A stretch of DNA of 64,000 nucleotides from JAICXG01 sp036494545 (GCA_036494545.1 DASXOB010000025.1:1-64000); one strand, 5' to 3'; counted from the first letter of the stretch, positions 36,174-45,205 are shown. Program-made: numbers and translations. The notes: generated by a model from the sequence alone, not told the origin.

Positions 36174-37691
36174 ATGCGCACAACTGCACTAGTCCTCAGT
36201 GTCCTTCTCGCTACCGGCTCCTTAGGTCTGGCCAAAAAGCCGCCGATCGCAACCAGGAAGCTGGCGCCGGAAGCGAAGAGCGCCGTCCAGGCCAAAGAGC
36301 TTTCCTTGGTCCGGGTCAATGTAACCGGACAGCCTTACGATTACTTTCGACCGTGGCAAAAGAAGGCGCCCTTTTCCAAGCGTGCGCTCGGAGCTGTTCT
36401 GCCGCACGATCGCGTGCTTGTCACGGCCGACCTGATCGCGAACCAGAATTACGTCGAGCTGGAACGCGCCGAAACGGGAGATAAGAGCGCGGCTACGGTA
36501 GTGGTGGTGGATTACGAAGCCAACCTCGCTTTGATCGAACCCAACGATAAAAGCTTCCTCAAAGGTTTACAGCCGCTCGATCTGGCGCTCGACACCGTGG
36601 TCGGCGATAAGCTTTCCGCCTGGCAGTTGGAGGCGACGGGAGCGCCCGTCGTGACGGAAGGAATCGTGACCACGATTGGCATTACGCGTTATCCGGCGGA
36701 CGTGGCTGATTTCCTAACTTATCGTTTGAGCATTCCGATGCAATATCGGGATAATAGTTACACGGTGCCGCTGGTGAAGAATAACAAGCTCGCTGCGCTT
36801 CTCCTGCGCTTCGATCCTCGTACCCAGGTGATGGATGCCATTCCGGCGCCGATCATCGCCCATTTCCTGAAAGACGCGAGCAGCCCCAAGTATCAGGGCT
36901 TTCCCTCGCTAGGCATCACCTTTTTTCCGACCCGGGACCCGGAGCTGCGCGAATATGCGGGGCAAAAGACAGGCTCCGGCGGCGTTTATGTGACGAATGT
37001 AGAAGCAGGGCAACCTGCGGCTAAGGCTGGGTTGCAAGCCGGCGACATTGTTACGGCGGTCGAGAATCATGAGATCGACCAAAACGGTAACTACGTCGAT
37101 CCCCTCTATGGGAAACTTGGTTTCGGGAACCTGCTCACGGCCAAAGTATATGTGGGAGACACGGTCCCGCTGCACGTCCAACGCGACGGGAAGCCGTTGA
37201 CCCTGGCCGTTACTTTGGAACATCGCTCCGAAGATGACTATGTCGTTCCACCATACAATGTTGATGAAGCGCCTTCCTATTATGTGCTGGGTGGCCTTAT
37301 CTTTCAGGAATTGACAAGGCAGTATCTCAAGGAATGGGGCGCAAACTGGCAGAAGGATGCACCGCAGGACTTCGTTTATCTCGACAAGTTTCAATCCGAA
37401 CTGTTTCCAGAAGGTCATCGCAAAGTTGTGATCCTCAGCCAGGTTCTGCCTGCCAACGGCACGCTCGGGTACGACGATTTCAGTTATCTGGTGGTTAGGA
37501 AGGTGAACGGGATGGAAATTCACTCGCTAGGCGACCTAGCCGAAGCGGTCAAGAAACCGATGAACGGCTTTCACGTTATCGAAACGGTAGACGATCCGAA
37601 GCAACTCGAGCTAAGTGTCGACGAAGTCGCCGCTGAGGCTGAGGCTTTGCAAAAGAATTACAGTCTGCCGGGTTTGCAACGTCTACCGTGA
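36174..37691 (+). CDS. Catalytically dead HtrA-like paralogue with PDZ domain
   Basis: 505 residues from ATG 36174 with a signal peptide (ALVLSVLLATGSLGLA). It aligns end to end with the preceding protease, but the His loop TNAHVV is VTADLI (Asp86 in place of His), DCDLALLE is EANLALIE (Asn117 for Asp), and GNSGGPV is DNSYTVPL, keeping a Ser195 but losing the oxyanion-hole glycines. The PDZ region is well kept (GGVYVTNVEAGQPAAKAGLQ, GDIVTAVENHEID). I infer a non-proteolytic partner or adaptor of the upstream enzyme, expressed in the same operon; its stop overlaps the HAD phosphatase start. Confidence 0.85.
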   Translation: MRTTALVLSVLLATGSLGLAKKPPIATRKLAPEAKSAVQAKELSLVRVNVTGQPYDYFRPWQKKAPFSKRALGAVLPHDRVLVTADLIANQNYVELERAETGDKSAATVVVVDYEANLALIEPNDKSFLKGLQPLDLALDTVVGDKLSAWQLEATGAPVVTEGIVTTIGITRYPADVADFLTYRLSIPMQYRDNSYTVPLVKNNKLAALLLRFDPRTQVMDAIPAPIIAHFLKDASSPKYQGFPSLGITFFPTRDPELREYAGQKTGSGGVYVTNVEAGQPAAKAGLQAGDIVTAVENHEIDQNGNYVDPLYGKLGFGNLLTAKVYVGDTVPLHVQRDGKPLTLAVTLEHRSEDDYVVPPYNVDEAPSYYVLGGLIFQELTRQYLKEWGANWQKDAPQDFVYLDKFQSELFPEGHRKVVILSQVLPANGTLGYDDFSYLVVRKVNGMEIHSLGDLAEAVKKPMNGFHVIETVDDPKQLELSVDEVAAEAEALQKNYSLPGLQRLP

Positions 37692-38365
37692 GGCATTCGG
37701 CGCGGCCGTCCTTCGGCGCGATCTTCGATTGGGACGGCGTTATTATCGACTCGGCCAAGCTTCACGAGCAAAGCTGGCATCAACTCGCCAGGCAGCTTGG
37801 GAAGCCCATTTCCGCCGAAAACTTTATTCGCGGTTTTGGAATGAAGAGCGCACAAATCATCGCAACGATTCATCATTGGGCGACGGAGCCGGAAGACGTC
37901 GCAGGACTGGCCGAGCGAAAGGAGGCGCTGTACCGCGAGTTAGTGTCAAAGAGCGATATCCAGCCGCTGCCCGGCGTGGTCGAATGGCTGCATCGACTTC
38001 ATCAGGCAAGCCTGCCCTGCGCCGTTGCTTCCTCGACGGAACGCGCCAATATCGAGGCCTTGCTGCACCGTATTGGTTTGGAAAAGGCCTTCGACGCGAT
38101 TGTTTCGGCGGAGGACGTTTCTCATGGAAAGCCGGACCCGGAAGTCTTCCTTACAGCGGCTGCCCGATTGAAACTGGAGCCGCAGCGTTGCCTTGTTTTC
38201 GAGGACGCCTATGTCGGGATCGAAGCCGGACATGCCGCCGGGATGAAAGTAATAGCAGTAACTACCACCCATACGGCTGAGGAACTGCGAGCGGCGAATT
38301 TGGTCGTTAGGCAATTGGATGAGCTTTCACTTGAGCAGGCGGCAGAGTTACTCTTGCAAGGGTAA
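37688..38365 (+). CDS. HAD-superfamily phosphatase (beta-phosphoglucomutase-like)
   Basis: 225 residues from GTG 37688, overlapping the previous stop by 4 nt (GTGA). HAD motif I is FDWDGVIIDS, motif II VASSTER, and motifs III/IV KPDPEVF and VFEDAYVGIEAG. The cap region is helical, as in beta-phosphoglucomutase and phosphoglycolate-phosphatase subfamilies. Substrate cannot be chosen from sequence; a small phosphorylated metabolite is likely. Link to the HtrA pair appears only organisational. One exact 9-mer at 38304 (Val-Arg). Confidence 0.88.
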   Translation: MRHSARPSFGAIFDWDGVIIDSAKLHEQSWHQLARQLGKPISAENFIRGFGMKSAQIIATIHHWATEPEDVAGLAERKEALYRELVSKSDIQPLPGVVEWLHRLHQASLPCAVASSTERANIEALLHRIGLEKAFDAIVSAEDVSHGKPDPEVFLTAAARLKLEPQRCLVFEDAYVGIEAGHAAGMKVIAVTTTHTAEELRAANLVVRQLDELSLEQAAELLLQG

Positions 38366-38439
38366 GTAGGCTGCAGGCGGAATCCGCTCTTCGCGACCGC
38401 AAGTTACTGCCGCTGCTCAGCACTGACTCGCGGCCCTTA

Positions 38440-39408
38440 TTATTCGTTAGGGCCCGAAAGAGTTTGCCTCGGATCCGTCGGCCGTCCCGCTGCCGCCCAG
38501 CGATCGTAAAGTGTCCAGCCCCGTGCGAGCATGGCCTCGCCTTCAGCGAACCGACTCTGGCTGCCGAGCACAACAATGATCAATCGCCGCGGAGTTACAT
38601 AAGTCGTAGTCCCTTGTTGGACGATCTCGGATGTCTGAGCGGCTGACAGCACGAGGCAGTCTCCGGCTCGCCGCGTGCTCCCGGTCTTAACTCCATCAAT
38701 GTTATTCTCGCCCAGGAGCTCATTGGTGTTGCGCAGGAGATAACGCTGGCGGGTGGCACCACGACCAAATTCGATTTCCCGTGTCTTTTGCGAGACGTAA
38801 AAGCGAAAGCCCGCGCTGTTCATCGCGTATCTCGTCAAACGAGCGATATCCGCCGCAGTCGAGAAAGGTTTCTCTTTCAAATCGATTCCGCTCGGATTGA
38901 GAAAGCGCGTCCGCGCCATGCCAAGATGCTGCGCGAGAGCGTTCATCTGCCTTACGAAATAATCCGCCGGCGTGCCGCGTGCCGCTTCACCCATGGGCGG
39001 CATCTCCTTTTCCAAGACGCGCCCGACGTGGTCGGCCAGGGTATAGGCCGCGATGTTATCGGACTGAACGAGGGCAGCATAAAGCAGGTCTCGTAGCGTG
39101 ATCGTGTCGCCCGGCTGGAACCCGATGGCGTTGGTGGAAGTTTGAGCGAACGCCTGGGGTGGAATGACCGCCACTTGGGCAAGATCGCCGTGCTGGTTGG
39201 TCGACCAATCGAGCACGACCATAGCAGTGGCGATTTTCGTCAGGCTGCCGACCTGACGCTTCTTATCGTCGTTAAATCTCTCGAGAACGTAGCCTGTCTT
39301 GGCATCGATCGTAATCGCGGCCGCTGCGGCCCGCAGCTGCGGTACAGTGCCAAGCGCAAAAATCAAAAAGAGTGCGTAAAGCGCAACTTTGCGAGGAAAC
39401 GTGATCAC
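38440..39408 (-). CDS. Penicillin-binding D-alanyl-D-alanine carboxypeptidase
   Basis: 322 residues with a signal peptide. The three active-site motifs of class C low-mass PBPs are present: SLTK (Ser55, Lys58), SDN (Ser116) and KTG in GVKTGSTRRAG. It trims the terminal D-Ala of peptidoglycan stem peptides in the periplasm. There is no C-terminal amphipathic anchor domain as in PBP5, so the form is a short DacF-like core. Convergent with the HAD gene. Confidence 0.9.
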   Translation of the reverse strand: MITFPRKVALYALFLIFALGTVPQLRAAAAAITIDAKTGYVLERFNDDKKRQVGSLTKIATAMVVLDWSTNQHGDLAQVAVIPPQAFAQTSTNAIGFQPGDTITLRDLLYAALVQSDNIAAYTLADHVGRVLEKEMPPMGEAARGTPADYFVRQMNALAQHLGMARTRFLNPSGIDLKEKPFSTAADIARLTRYAMNSAGFRFYVSQKTREIEFGRGATRQRYLLRNTNELLGENNIDGVKTGSTRRAGDCLVLSAAQTSEIVQQGTTTYVTPRRLIIVVLGSQSRFAEGEAMLARGWTLYDRWAAAGRPTDPRQTLSGPNE

Positions 39409-39495
39409 GGCACCGAAGAACGCTGCATGTTAACTGGACCCGTTGGGTTGGCAAACGCAAAAGGGCGGTTCACTTTGCCTAACGACTCGCGCAGT

Positions 39496-40173
39496 TTATC
39501 GCAAAGTGACCGAGGAGCGTGCACCGTAGCGGAAAGGATCCGGACTCAACACCAGCATGATGCGCTCCGCCGCGTTTCGCAGGTCGAATGACGTCGCTTT
39601 GCCCACCCCGCTTGCGCGCAAGGTGCCGGCACGGCCCTGCAAGTTGCTGCCGCCAGCGAGGTCGAATTCGTAAACTACACGGTGCGCTTCCACATCAGTC
39701 ACCCGCACATGGAGGGCAAGATAGGAACGGCCCGCACCGAAATGCCCAAAGAAGAAACGATCGCTCGGATTGCCGCCGTCCACGAGCGTGAATTCTCCTT
39801 CCACCAGCCAGCCGATCCTCGGCATTTCATTGGGCTGAATGATGCGTGCCGGAGCCAACTTGCTGAGTTCTTCCTTCAAGTCGCCTGCGAACTGGATTGG
39901 CGTCAGCTCCTTCCGGATGGGCATTTCGCCCTCAGAGTCAGCCTCATCCCCACGAAAGATCGCGCGATCGATGCAAAAAGGTCGAATGTAAATCGCTCTC
40001 GGATGGGCTGCGCCGATACCGCAATTGGTTTCGTAGCGAATGCCGGTTGAACCGAAGTCCTTCCCATCGACCTCGGTGGCAGTGCGGCTGCTGGTATTAT
40101 ATGTCTGTGTGACCAGCATATCGGCGCAGGAACAAAGCAGCAGGCTGCAGGCAAGGACGGTGAGAGATTTCAT
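39496..40173 (-). CDS. Lipoprotein, DUF4410-like
   Basis: 225 residues from ATG 40173; earlier in-frame ATGs give no signal sequence. The start MKSLTVLACSLLLCSC has a lipobox with acylated Cys at 16. The mature part is beta-rich, with IYIRPF near the start and a pattern (EEL, WLVEGEFTLVDGG, FFFGHFGAG) like DUF4410 outer-membrane lipoproteins. No enzymatic motif seen. The same strand carries the DUF2062 gene 98 nt upstream with the intergenic 9-mer at 40199 between them. Confidence 0.75.
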   Translation of the reverse strand: MKSLTVLACSLLLCSCADMLVTQTYNTSSRTATEVDGKDFGSTGIRYETNCGIGAAHPRAIYIRPFCIDRAIFRGDEADSEGEMPIRKELTPIQFAGDLKEELSKLAPARIIQPNEMPRIGWLVEGEFTLVDGGNPSDRFFFGHFGAGRSYLALHVRVTDVEAHRVVYEFDLAGGSNLQGRAGTLRASGVGKATSFDLRNAAERIMLVLSPDPFRYGARSSVTLR

Positions 40174-40270
40174 AAGCGTTATTGTAGAGCGGTCGTCGTC
40201 GTTAGGCCGACAACCTGCTCCCGCGTCCCATGATGCAACTCCTGTGCCGCCGAGGGCGTAAATTTCCCGC

Positions 40271-40762
40271 TCAGCACGAAGCGCGATGGCTCGTGACCAA
40301 GCCGCGACAAATGAAATAAACAACTGCCGCAGATGGCAAACCGATGATAATCGAACCAATCAGGAGCGGCCGGCCGACAGAGAAGAACGTTTCCCAGTGA
40401 AAATAATCCCACAAGGAGAAGCCATGTAGACGGACCTTGCGGGGCAAATACCGGTGCAGCGCCCAGAAACCGATCTTGTATTCCCAGAGATAGATCGCCG
40501 GCATGAACGGCAGGATGAGGTCATGCAACTGCACGCTGATCGCCGCGGCGATCTTGTTGCTTTTGCAAATCCAGGCCACCCCGATGGAGAGAAGCGTCTT
40601 CAGGCTCCAGAGTGGCGTGAAGCCAAAAAAGATCCCAATCGCCACCCCGAGTGCGATCGAGTGCGGTGTGTCTTCAATCGTGACGAGACGAAAATGAATG
40701 TGGCCCAACCAGTCGCGAAAGCGCTTCCACGAGCTTGGCTTCGTTGCAGGCTCTTCCGCCAT
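40271..40762 (-). CDS. DUF2062 membrane protein
   Basis: 163 residues with three hydrophobic segments. The DUF2062 signature is the stretch from TPHSIALGVAIGIFFGFTPL through LLSIGVAWICKSNKIAAA, with a later PAAVVYFICRG-like helix. Members are inner-membrane proteins of unknown function often near glycan or lipid genes. The start ATG at 40762 is 8 nt from the DUF72 stop. Confidence 0.85.
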   Translation of the reverse strand: MAEEPATKPSSWKRFRDWLGHIHFRLVTIEDTPHSIALGVAIGIFFGFTPLWSLKTLLSIGVAWICKSNKIAAAISVQLHDLILPFMPAIYLWEYKIGFWALHRYLPRKVRLHGFSLWDYFHWETFFSVGRPLLIGSIIIGLPSAAVVYFICRGLVTSHRASC

Positions 40763-40771
40763 CGATTTTGC

Positions 40772-41764
40772 CTAACGAAACAACTCCACCTGACGCATGG
40801 GCGGACGCACGATTTGGCCGAGTACCTTGCGCAAACGCAAGGCGGCGTGAGGCGCAAAATCGAGCGCGTTATTGTTGAATATCACGTGCACTTTTTCTGC
40901 CTCGCCAGCCAGTTTCTTCGCCCGCTCCGCGATCTGGTCAACCTCTTCGTCGCTGTAATCGTAGTAGAAACGTTCTGCGACGGTCTTGCCTCGCACATAG
41001 GCCTGCGCGTTGCGTCCGTGCAGACGCAGGTAGGCCATCCCGGACTGGGTAACAAAATTCAGATCGGTTGGCATGATGGTAAAATGCTTGTCGTTAGGCG
41101 CATCCACCAGCACAAGCGTCGTCTGGCGTTTTTTAAAAAATGCGAGCGTCTTCTCCAATTGTTCATCCAGTATCCAGTGGCGGTTTCGCAGCTCAACGAC
41201 CAGCCCTAACGAACTCAATCGCCCGAGCAATTCGTCCAACTCCGCCAGCGCATGTTTGCGCGGCGAGAAAGCCGGCGACAGCTGGAGAAGAAAGGCACCG
41301 AACTTCTGCGCCTCACGCATGGGTTCCACCGCCGCTATCATCTCCTCGATCAGCGGGCCTTCGATCTTCGCCGTAAGCGTCACCTTCCCTTTGCCATTGC
41401 TCTCCGCAGTTTTTTGCAAGCCCGTCGGAAGCGACTTCACATTTGCCGTGTGGCGCGAAAGAAGTTTGTGCAGTTTGACATCGAAAACAAACCCGGTGGG
41501 CGTGCTGCAACACCAGCGCTCAACCATTCTCCGGTCGGGCACCGCATAAAAACTCGAATTCACCTCCACCAACTCGAAGTGCTGCGCGTACCAGGACAAC
41601 CGTTCCGTCGCCGGCATCTTCGGCGGATACCACCGTTCGACAAAGCCTGGATCGGACCAACTTGCGGTGCCGACGAGAATGCGGCCTGAGTTCGCGGGTG
41701 ATCGACGAGGCACCAAAGAGTGAACGCGCACCGAAGTGGAAACGCAAACCGTGCCTCGATCCAT
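40772..41764 (-). CDS. DUF72-family protein
   Basis: 330 residues. The N-terminus has VGTASWSDPGFVERWYPP and the family core VEVNSSFYAVP, then DVKLHKLLSRH, with a C-terminal VIFNNNALDFAPHAA segment. DUF72 proteins have a TIM-barrel fold; some have been suggested to have nuclease activity, which I cannot test. The TAG stop (40772-40774) lies inside the 9-mer TCGTTAGGC. A second 9-mer at 41091 is read Pro-Asn-Asp. Confidence 0.88.
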   Translation of the reverse strand: MDRGTVCVSTSVRVHSLVPRRSPANSGRILVGTASWSDPGFVERWYPPKMPATERLSWYAQHFELVEVNSSFYAVPDRRMVERWCCSTPTGFVFDVKLHKLLSRHTANVKSLPTGLQKTAESNGKGKVTLTAKIEGPLIEEMIAAVEPMREAQKFGAFLLQLSPAFSPRKHALAELDELLGRLSSLGLVVELRNRHWILDEQLEKTLAFFKKRQTTLVLVDAPNDKHFTIMPTDLNFVTQSGMAYLRLHGRNAQAYVRGKTVAERFYYDYSDEEVDQIAERAKKLAGEAEKVHVIFNNNALDFAPHAALRLRKVLGQIVRPPMRQVELFR

Positions 41765-41785
41765 ACAAGGCCGCTGACATTGCCG

Positions 41786-41860
41786 TGGCTCCAGCGGTAG
41801 GATTCGAACCTACGACCAATCGGTTAACAGCCGACCGCTCTACCACTGAGCTACGCTGGA
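41786..41860 (-). tRNA. tRNA-Asn (anticodon GTT)
   Basis: Cloverleaf on the minus strand: acceptor TCCAGCG/CGCTGGA, D arm GCTC..GAGC, anticodon stem GTCGG/CCGAT with loop CTGTTAA, T arm CGTAG-GTTCGAA-CTACC region, discriminator G, and an encoded 3' CCA (41786-41788). Confidence 0.95.
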
Positions 41861-41994
41861 ATCTCGTCGGCGCGGTGAAGGGCGTATATCTTGCCTCTGA
41901 AGCGGCGACCGGCAAGTGTTTTGTCCGTCAGACGCGGTCGCAATTTCTCCATTTGCCAACCGCGTGAAACCGGCCATAATCAGTCCTTCAAGAT

Positions 41995-42068
41995 CGCGGG
42001 GTGGAGCAGCCTGGTAGCTCGTCAGGCTCATAACCTGAAGGCCGCGGGTTCAAATCCCGCCCCCGCAA
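41995..42068 (+). tRNA. Initiator tRNA-Met (anticodon CAT)
   Basis: Acceptor CGCGGGG pairs with CCCCGCA leaving C1 unpaired against A72, the hallmark of bacterial initiator tRNA. Anticodon loop CTCATAA, stem TCAGG/CCTGA, so the usual three G:C pairs of initiator anticodon stems are reduced to two. The base after A73 is CCCA rather than CCA, so the end is not encoded exactly. Confidence 0.95.
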
Positions 42069-42128
42069 CCCACTCCTCGCCACCACTCGGCTTCCTCCCT
42101 CGCTGTTCGACAGGAAGTTTGTGATTCG

Positions 42129-42461
42129 TTAGGCCGCGGACGCTAAACTATTAAGCCGATCGAGGATCGCTTTTTTCGGGTGACCACCGACCAGCTGCTC
42201 CTTTAATTCGCCCTTGTTAAAAAATAGCAGCGTCGGCACCGCGCGCACACCGAAGCGCTGCATGAGTGCAGGCTCATCCTCAATGTTCACCTTCGTGATG
42301 CGAAAGCGTCCGTTGTTTTCCCGGGCGATCTCATCCAAAGCGGGCGCGATCATTTTGCAGGGGCCGCACCAGGAAGCCCAAAAGTCTACCACGGTCGGCA
42401 CGGGCGACTGCAAGACTGCTTTTTCGAAGCTGGCTTCGTTAATGTTGATAGGTTCGTTCAT
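42129..42461 (-). CDS. trxA: Thioredoxin
   Basis: 110 residues with the redox site WASWCGPCKM (Cys32, Cys35) and the cis-Pro region VRAVPTLLFF. It reduces disulfides in the cytosol. The start ATG overlaps the stop of the upstream HtrA-like protease by 4 nt (ATGA), so it is the last gene of an SDR-protease-thioredoxin operon. Its TAA stop lies inside the 9-mer at 42126-42134. Confidence 0.95.
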   Translation of the reverse strand: MNEPININEASFEKAVLQSPVPTVVDFWASWCGPCKMIAPALDEIARENNGRFRITKVNIEDEPALMQRFGVRAVPTLLFFNKGELKEQLVGGHPKKAILDRLNSLASAA

Positions 42462-43546
42462 GGATTCTCTTGATTGAATTGTTGTCTGTCTACTCGCGCC
42501 TCCAACGGCGGAAGCTCTCGCGCGACGACGGTGCAGAAAAGTTTTTCAGTTCCTCGGAGAAACATGAGCGGTGACGGCACGCCAATCGCGGAAGCAACGA
42601 GTTGTTTATGCAGAGTGTCCACACTTGGAATCGGCTGCCCATTGAAGCCGACGATGGTGTCGCCAGCGCGCAAACCGGCCAACGCCGCTGGACTTCGCGG
42701 TTCGACTTCCATAACCTGAACGCCGCTGTCGTTAGGCAAACGGTGAAATCGAACCACGCGTGGATGCAACGGCACGTTCTGGCCCGCCACGCCAATCGAG
42801 CTGCGGCGGATCCGGCCATCCTTGATCAGCCAGCCGGCGACAAACTTGGCAGTGTTGCTCGCGATGGCGAAACAAATTCCCTGGGCCGGCAAAATGACCG
42901 CAGTGTTCACCCCAATCACTTCGCCCGCGCTGTTGACCAGCGGACCACCGGAGTTGCCCGGATTCAAAGCCGCATCGGTCTGAATGATTTCGTCCATCAA
43001 ACGTCCCGATTCCGAACGCATGGAACGCCCCAGTGCACTGACAATCCCGGCGGTTACGGTCTGCTGAAATCCGTAAGGCGAACCGAGCGCGATGGCGATT
43101 TGCCCCACCTGAATCTGCGAAGAATCCGCCAGGCGGACCTGTTGCACTTCGGGCGCGTTAATCCGGATGACGGCAAGATCGGTTTCGGGATCGCTTCCGA
43201 TCAGTTGCGCCGAATAAGCCCGAGCATCGTGCAGTGTGACCTCAATCTCGCGCGCACCATGCACGACGTGACTATTCGTTAGGATAAATCCATCGCGCGA
43301 AAGAATGAATCCCGAGCCGCCACCCGGACCGCGATTGCCGCTCTGGACGCGAATATTGACCACGCTGGGCGCGACCCGCGTGACGACCGCAGCTACCGTT
43401 TGAGAATAGGCATCGAACAGTTGATCGTCGCCTAACAAAGAAGAAAAATCGCCTGACGATTGACCAGCTCCGCCAAGGACGGGAACCAACCTGGGCAAAC
43501 GCTTTCGTCTCGAGTCAAGGAGAGTGGTCATTACTTGATCATTCAC
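42458..43546 (-). CDS. Trypsin-like/HtrA serine protease with PDZ, no evident export signal
   Basis: 362 residues. Triad His93 (TNSHVV), Asp123 (ETDLAVI) and Ser199 (NPGNSGGPL), then one PDZ domain (about 260-345: GVQVMEVEPRSPAALAGLRA). Unlike usual DegP/DegS proteins the N-terminus (RRKRLPRLVPVLGG) has no signal peptide or membrane helix, so a cytosolic location is inferred. Overlaps the SDR gene upstream and trxA downstream, each by 4 nt. ATG 43531 is a possible internal start. The 9-mer at 42729 is read Pro-Asn-Asp. Confidence 0.9.
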   Translation of the reverse strand: MNDQVMTTLLDSRRKRLPRLVPVLGGAGQSSGDFSSLLGDDQLFDAYSQTVAAVVTRVAPSVVNIRVQSGNRGPGGGSGFILSRDGFILTNSHVVHGAREIEVTLHDARAYSAQLIGSDPETDLAVIRINAPEVQQVRLADSSQIQVGQIAIALGSPYGFQQTVTAGIVSALGRSMRSESGRLMDEIIQTDAALNPGNSGGPLVNSAGEVIGVNTAVILPAQGICFAIASNTAKFVAGWLIKDGRIRRSSIGVAGQNVPLHPRVVRFHRLPNDSGVQVMEVEPRSPAALAGLRAGDTIVGFNGQPIPSVDTLHKQLVASAIGVPSPLMFLRGTEKLFCTVVARELPPLEARVDRQQFNQENP

Positions 43547-44277
43547 CAGGGTAACGTCTCACCCATGTGGATATAGGCGCCATTGGGTCCGTCTGCGTCT
43601 AAAGTTGCCAGGGCTACACTCGTTTTCGCGCCGTCTTCCAATTCCATGGTCGCGCCCTGCCCGCCCATCTCGGTTTTCACCCAGCCGGGATGCGCGGCGT
43701 TTACTTTAATTGGGCTATCCTTCAGTTCGTAGGCGAGCTGCGCAGTGTAGGCGTTCACCGCCGACTTCGAGACGTTATACGACGCATAGCTTTTGCTCTC
43801 GTAAATTGGCGAACCCGGCGTCGAGTGAAGGGTGATCGAGCCGAGAATGCTCGAGAGATTCACAATCCGTCCGGCCGTGCTCTTGCGCAGAAGAGGCAGA
43901 AAGGCGTTCGTTGTCGCGATGAGACCAAAGACATTGGTGTCGAAAGTGCGATGCCAGGTCTCGAGCGATTGTTCACTCGCCTTTTTCGTTTCGTCGTCCA
44001 GCATCACGCCCGCGTTGTTGATCAAAATATCGAGCCGGCCGTAGTTCTTCTCGACGCCGGTCACAGCCGCCTGGATGCTCGACGGATTACTTACATCGAG
44101 GACGAGTGGATGCGCGTCGATCTTCTCTCGACGCAATTTTTCCGCTGCCCGTTCTCCCTTTGCCCGATCGCGGGCGCCGAGAAGAACGGTGATCCCCTGT
44201 TGCCCAAGTTGGCGGGCTGTCTCGAAGCCGATGCCTTTGTTGGCCCCGGTGATCAACGCAATTTTTTGATTATTCAT
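43543..44277 (-). CDS. Short-chain dehydrogenase/reductase
   Basis: 244 residues, NAD(P)-binding GANKGIG (11-17), NNAGV, and the active site YASYNVSKS (Tyr-x3-Lys) with upstream Ser in LSSILG. It resembles carbonyl-reductase-like SDRs. First gene of the operon with an HtrA-like protease and thioredoxin. No Shine-Dalgarno is visible; the spacer just before ATG 44277 is an exact 9-mer (44281-44289). A TetR gene lies upstream on the same strand, with an operator-like site between. Confidence 0.92.
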   Translation of the reverse strand: MNNQKIALITGANKGIGFETARQLGQQGITVLLGARDRAKGERAAEKLRREKIDAHPLVLDVSNPSSIQAAVTGVEKNYGRLDILINNAGVMLDDETKKASEQSLETWHRTFDTNVFGLIATTNAFLPLLRKSTAGRIVNLSSILGSITLHSTPGSPIYESKSYASYNVSKSAVNAYTAQLAYELKDSPIKVNAAHPGWVKTEMGGQGATMELEDGAKTSVALATLDADGPNGAYIHMGETLPW

Positions 44278-44344
44278 AATTCGTTAGGCCGGCAAAGTCG
44301 CACTTGTTGTTAGCGCTTTGCTCCAATCCTTTTGCCTTCTTGAT

Positions 44345-44355
44345 TTGACTGGTCA
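44345..44355 (-). promoter_or_regulatory. Possible second TetR operator upstream of the SDR operon
   Basis: TTGACTGGTCA contains TGAC/GTCA half-sites around a 2-nt centre and shares the first six bases and several others with the palindrome before the TetR gene. It is 68 nt upstream of the SDR start, between the TetR stop and the SDR operon. Weaker than the first site. Confidence 0.45.
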
Positions 44356-44381
44356 TCTATTTGGTTCCTTTGCCGATTCTG

Positions 44382-45011
44382 TCAACGCGACCGCTGCTTG
44401 CTTTCGGGCACACCCTTACGTTGCACTCCGAGCAACTCCATTGCTCCGGCGAGCAGATTCTTCAACGGTCGGGCATCATTTTCGATCCGAGCTTTCGTCA
44501 GGCAACCTTGGAAGTAGGCCACCAGCATCCCGGCTTTGTCTTTGGCATTCGGCGCCGAAATCATTCCTTCAGCATCCGCATCTCGAATTGCGGATTCAAA
44601 ATACCGCTCATTTTCATTGAAAATTTTTCGCACTTGTTTACTGATCGCGCGGTCCTGCGTCCCGGTCTCGCAACCTATGGCGCAATAGGGACAGCCAAGG
44701 ACCGCTCCGCATTCCCCGTAAGCCTTCGTCTGTCCCTGGCAGACATGCCGGAAATAACGCCGCAAACGATCCAAAGGCGGAACGGTCGGCGAGAAAATCT
44801 CGTCCATCCGTACCTTCTTCTGTCGCCAATCTGCTTCCAGGGCTTTTACCGCCAGTTCCGATTTCGATTCGAAGAAGTGATAAAAGCTTCCTTTTTTTGC
44901 GTGGGCCTTTTCGCAAATTGCATCCACCGAGGTGGAGCCGTAGCTGTTTGTCCAGATCAGAATCATGGCCGCGTTCATTAGACGCTCCTCCATATCGCTC
45001 CTTCTGGGCAT
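44382..45011 (-). CDS. TetR-family transcriptional regulator
   Basis: 209 residues. The N-terminal helix-turn-helix (about 10-55) has the TetR pattern GSTSVDAICEKAHAKKGSFY and HFFESKSEL. The ligand-binding domain contains a Cys cluster (GECGAVLGCPYCAIGCETG), which could make it redox-responsive; that is speculation, supported only by the downstream thioredoxin gene. Autoregulation through the palindrome at 45031-45046 is likely. The SDR-protease-thioredoxin operon downstream is the probable target. Confidence 0.9.
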   Translation of the reverse strand: MPRRSDMEERLMNAAMILIWTNSYGSTSVDAICEKAHAKKGSFYHFFESKSELAVKALEADWRQKKVRMDEIFSPTVPPLDRLRRYFRHVCQGQTKAYGECGAVLGCPYCAIGCETGTQDRAISKQVRKIFNENERYFESAIRDADAEGMISAPNAKDKAGMLVAYFQGCLTKARIENDARPLKNLLAGAMELLGVQRKGVPESKQRSR

Positions 45012-45030
45012 GACAAAAAATTGGACGTTG

Positions 45031-45046
45031 TTGACTAGTTAGTCAA
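45031..45046. promoter_or_regulatory. Palindromic operator TTGACTA-GT-TAGTCAA
   Basis: A perfect 7-bp inverted repeat with 2-nt centre, 20 nt upstream of the TetR start and between TetR and the divergent hsp20-lon operon. Its TTGACT on each strand could serve as -35 elements, so binding would repress one or both directions. Confidence 0.8.
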
Positions 45047-45205
45047 ATTGCTGTAAAGAATTTCCTCAATTTAGCACGACGAACCTTTGCGCCGCCTTTC
45101 CCTGTGATGATACCCCACTCTTCTCCTTTTCAGCCTTTCAGGAATTGGACCGCCCGGCAGCTTGTATTTTGTGAGAAACCTGCTGCGTAGTCTAGATTGA
45201 AAAGG

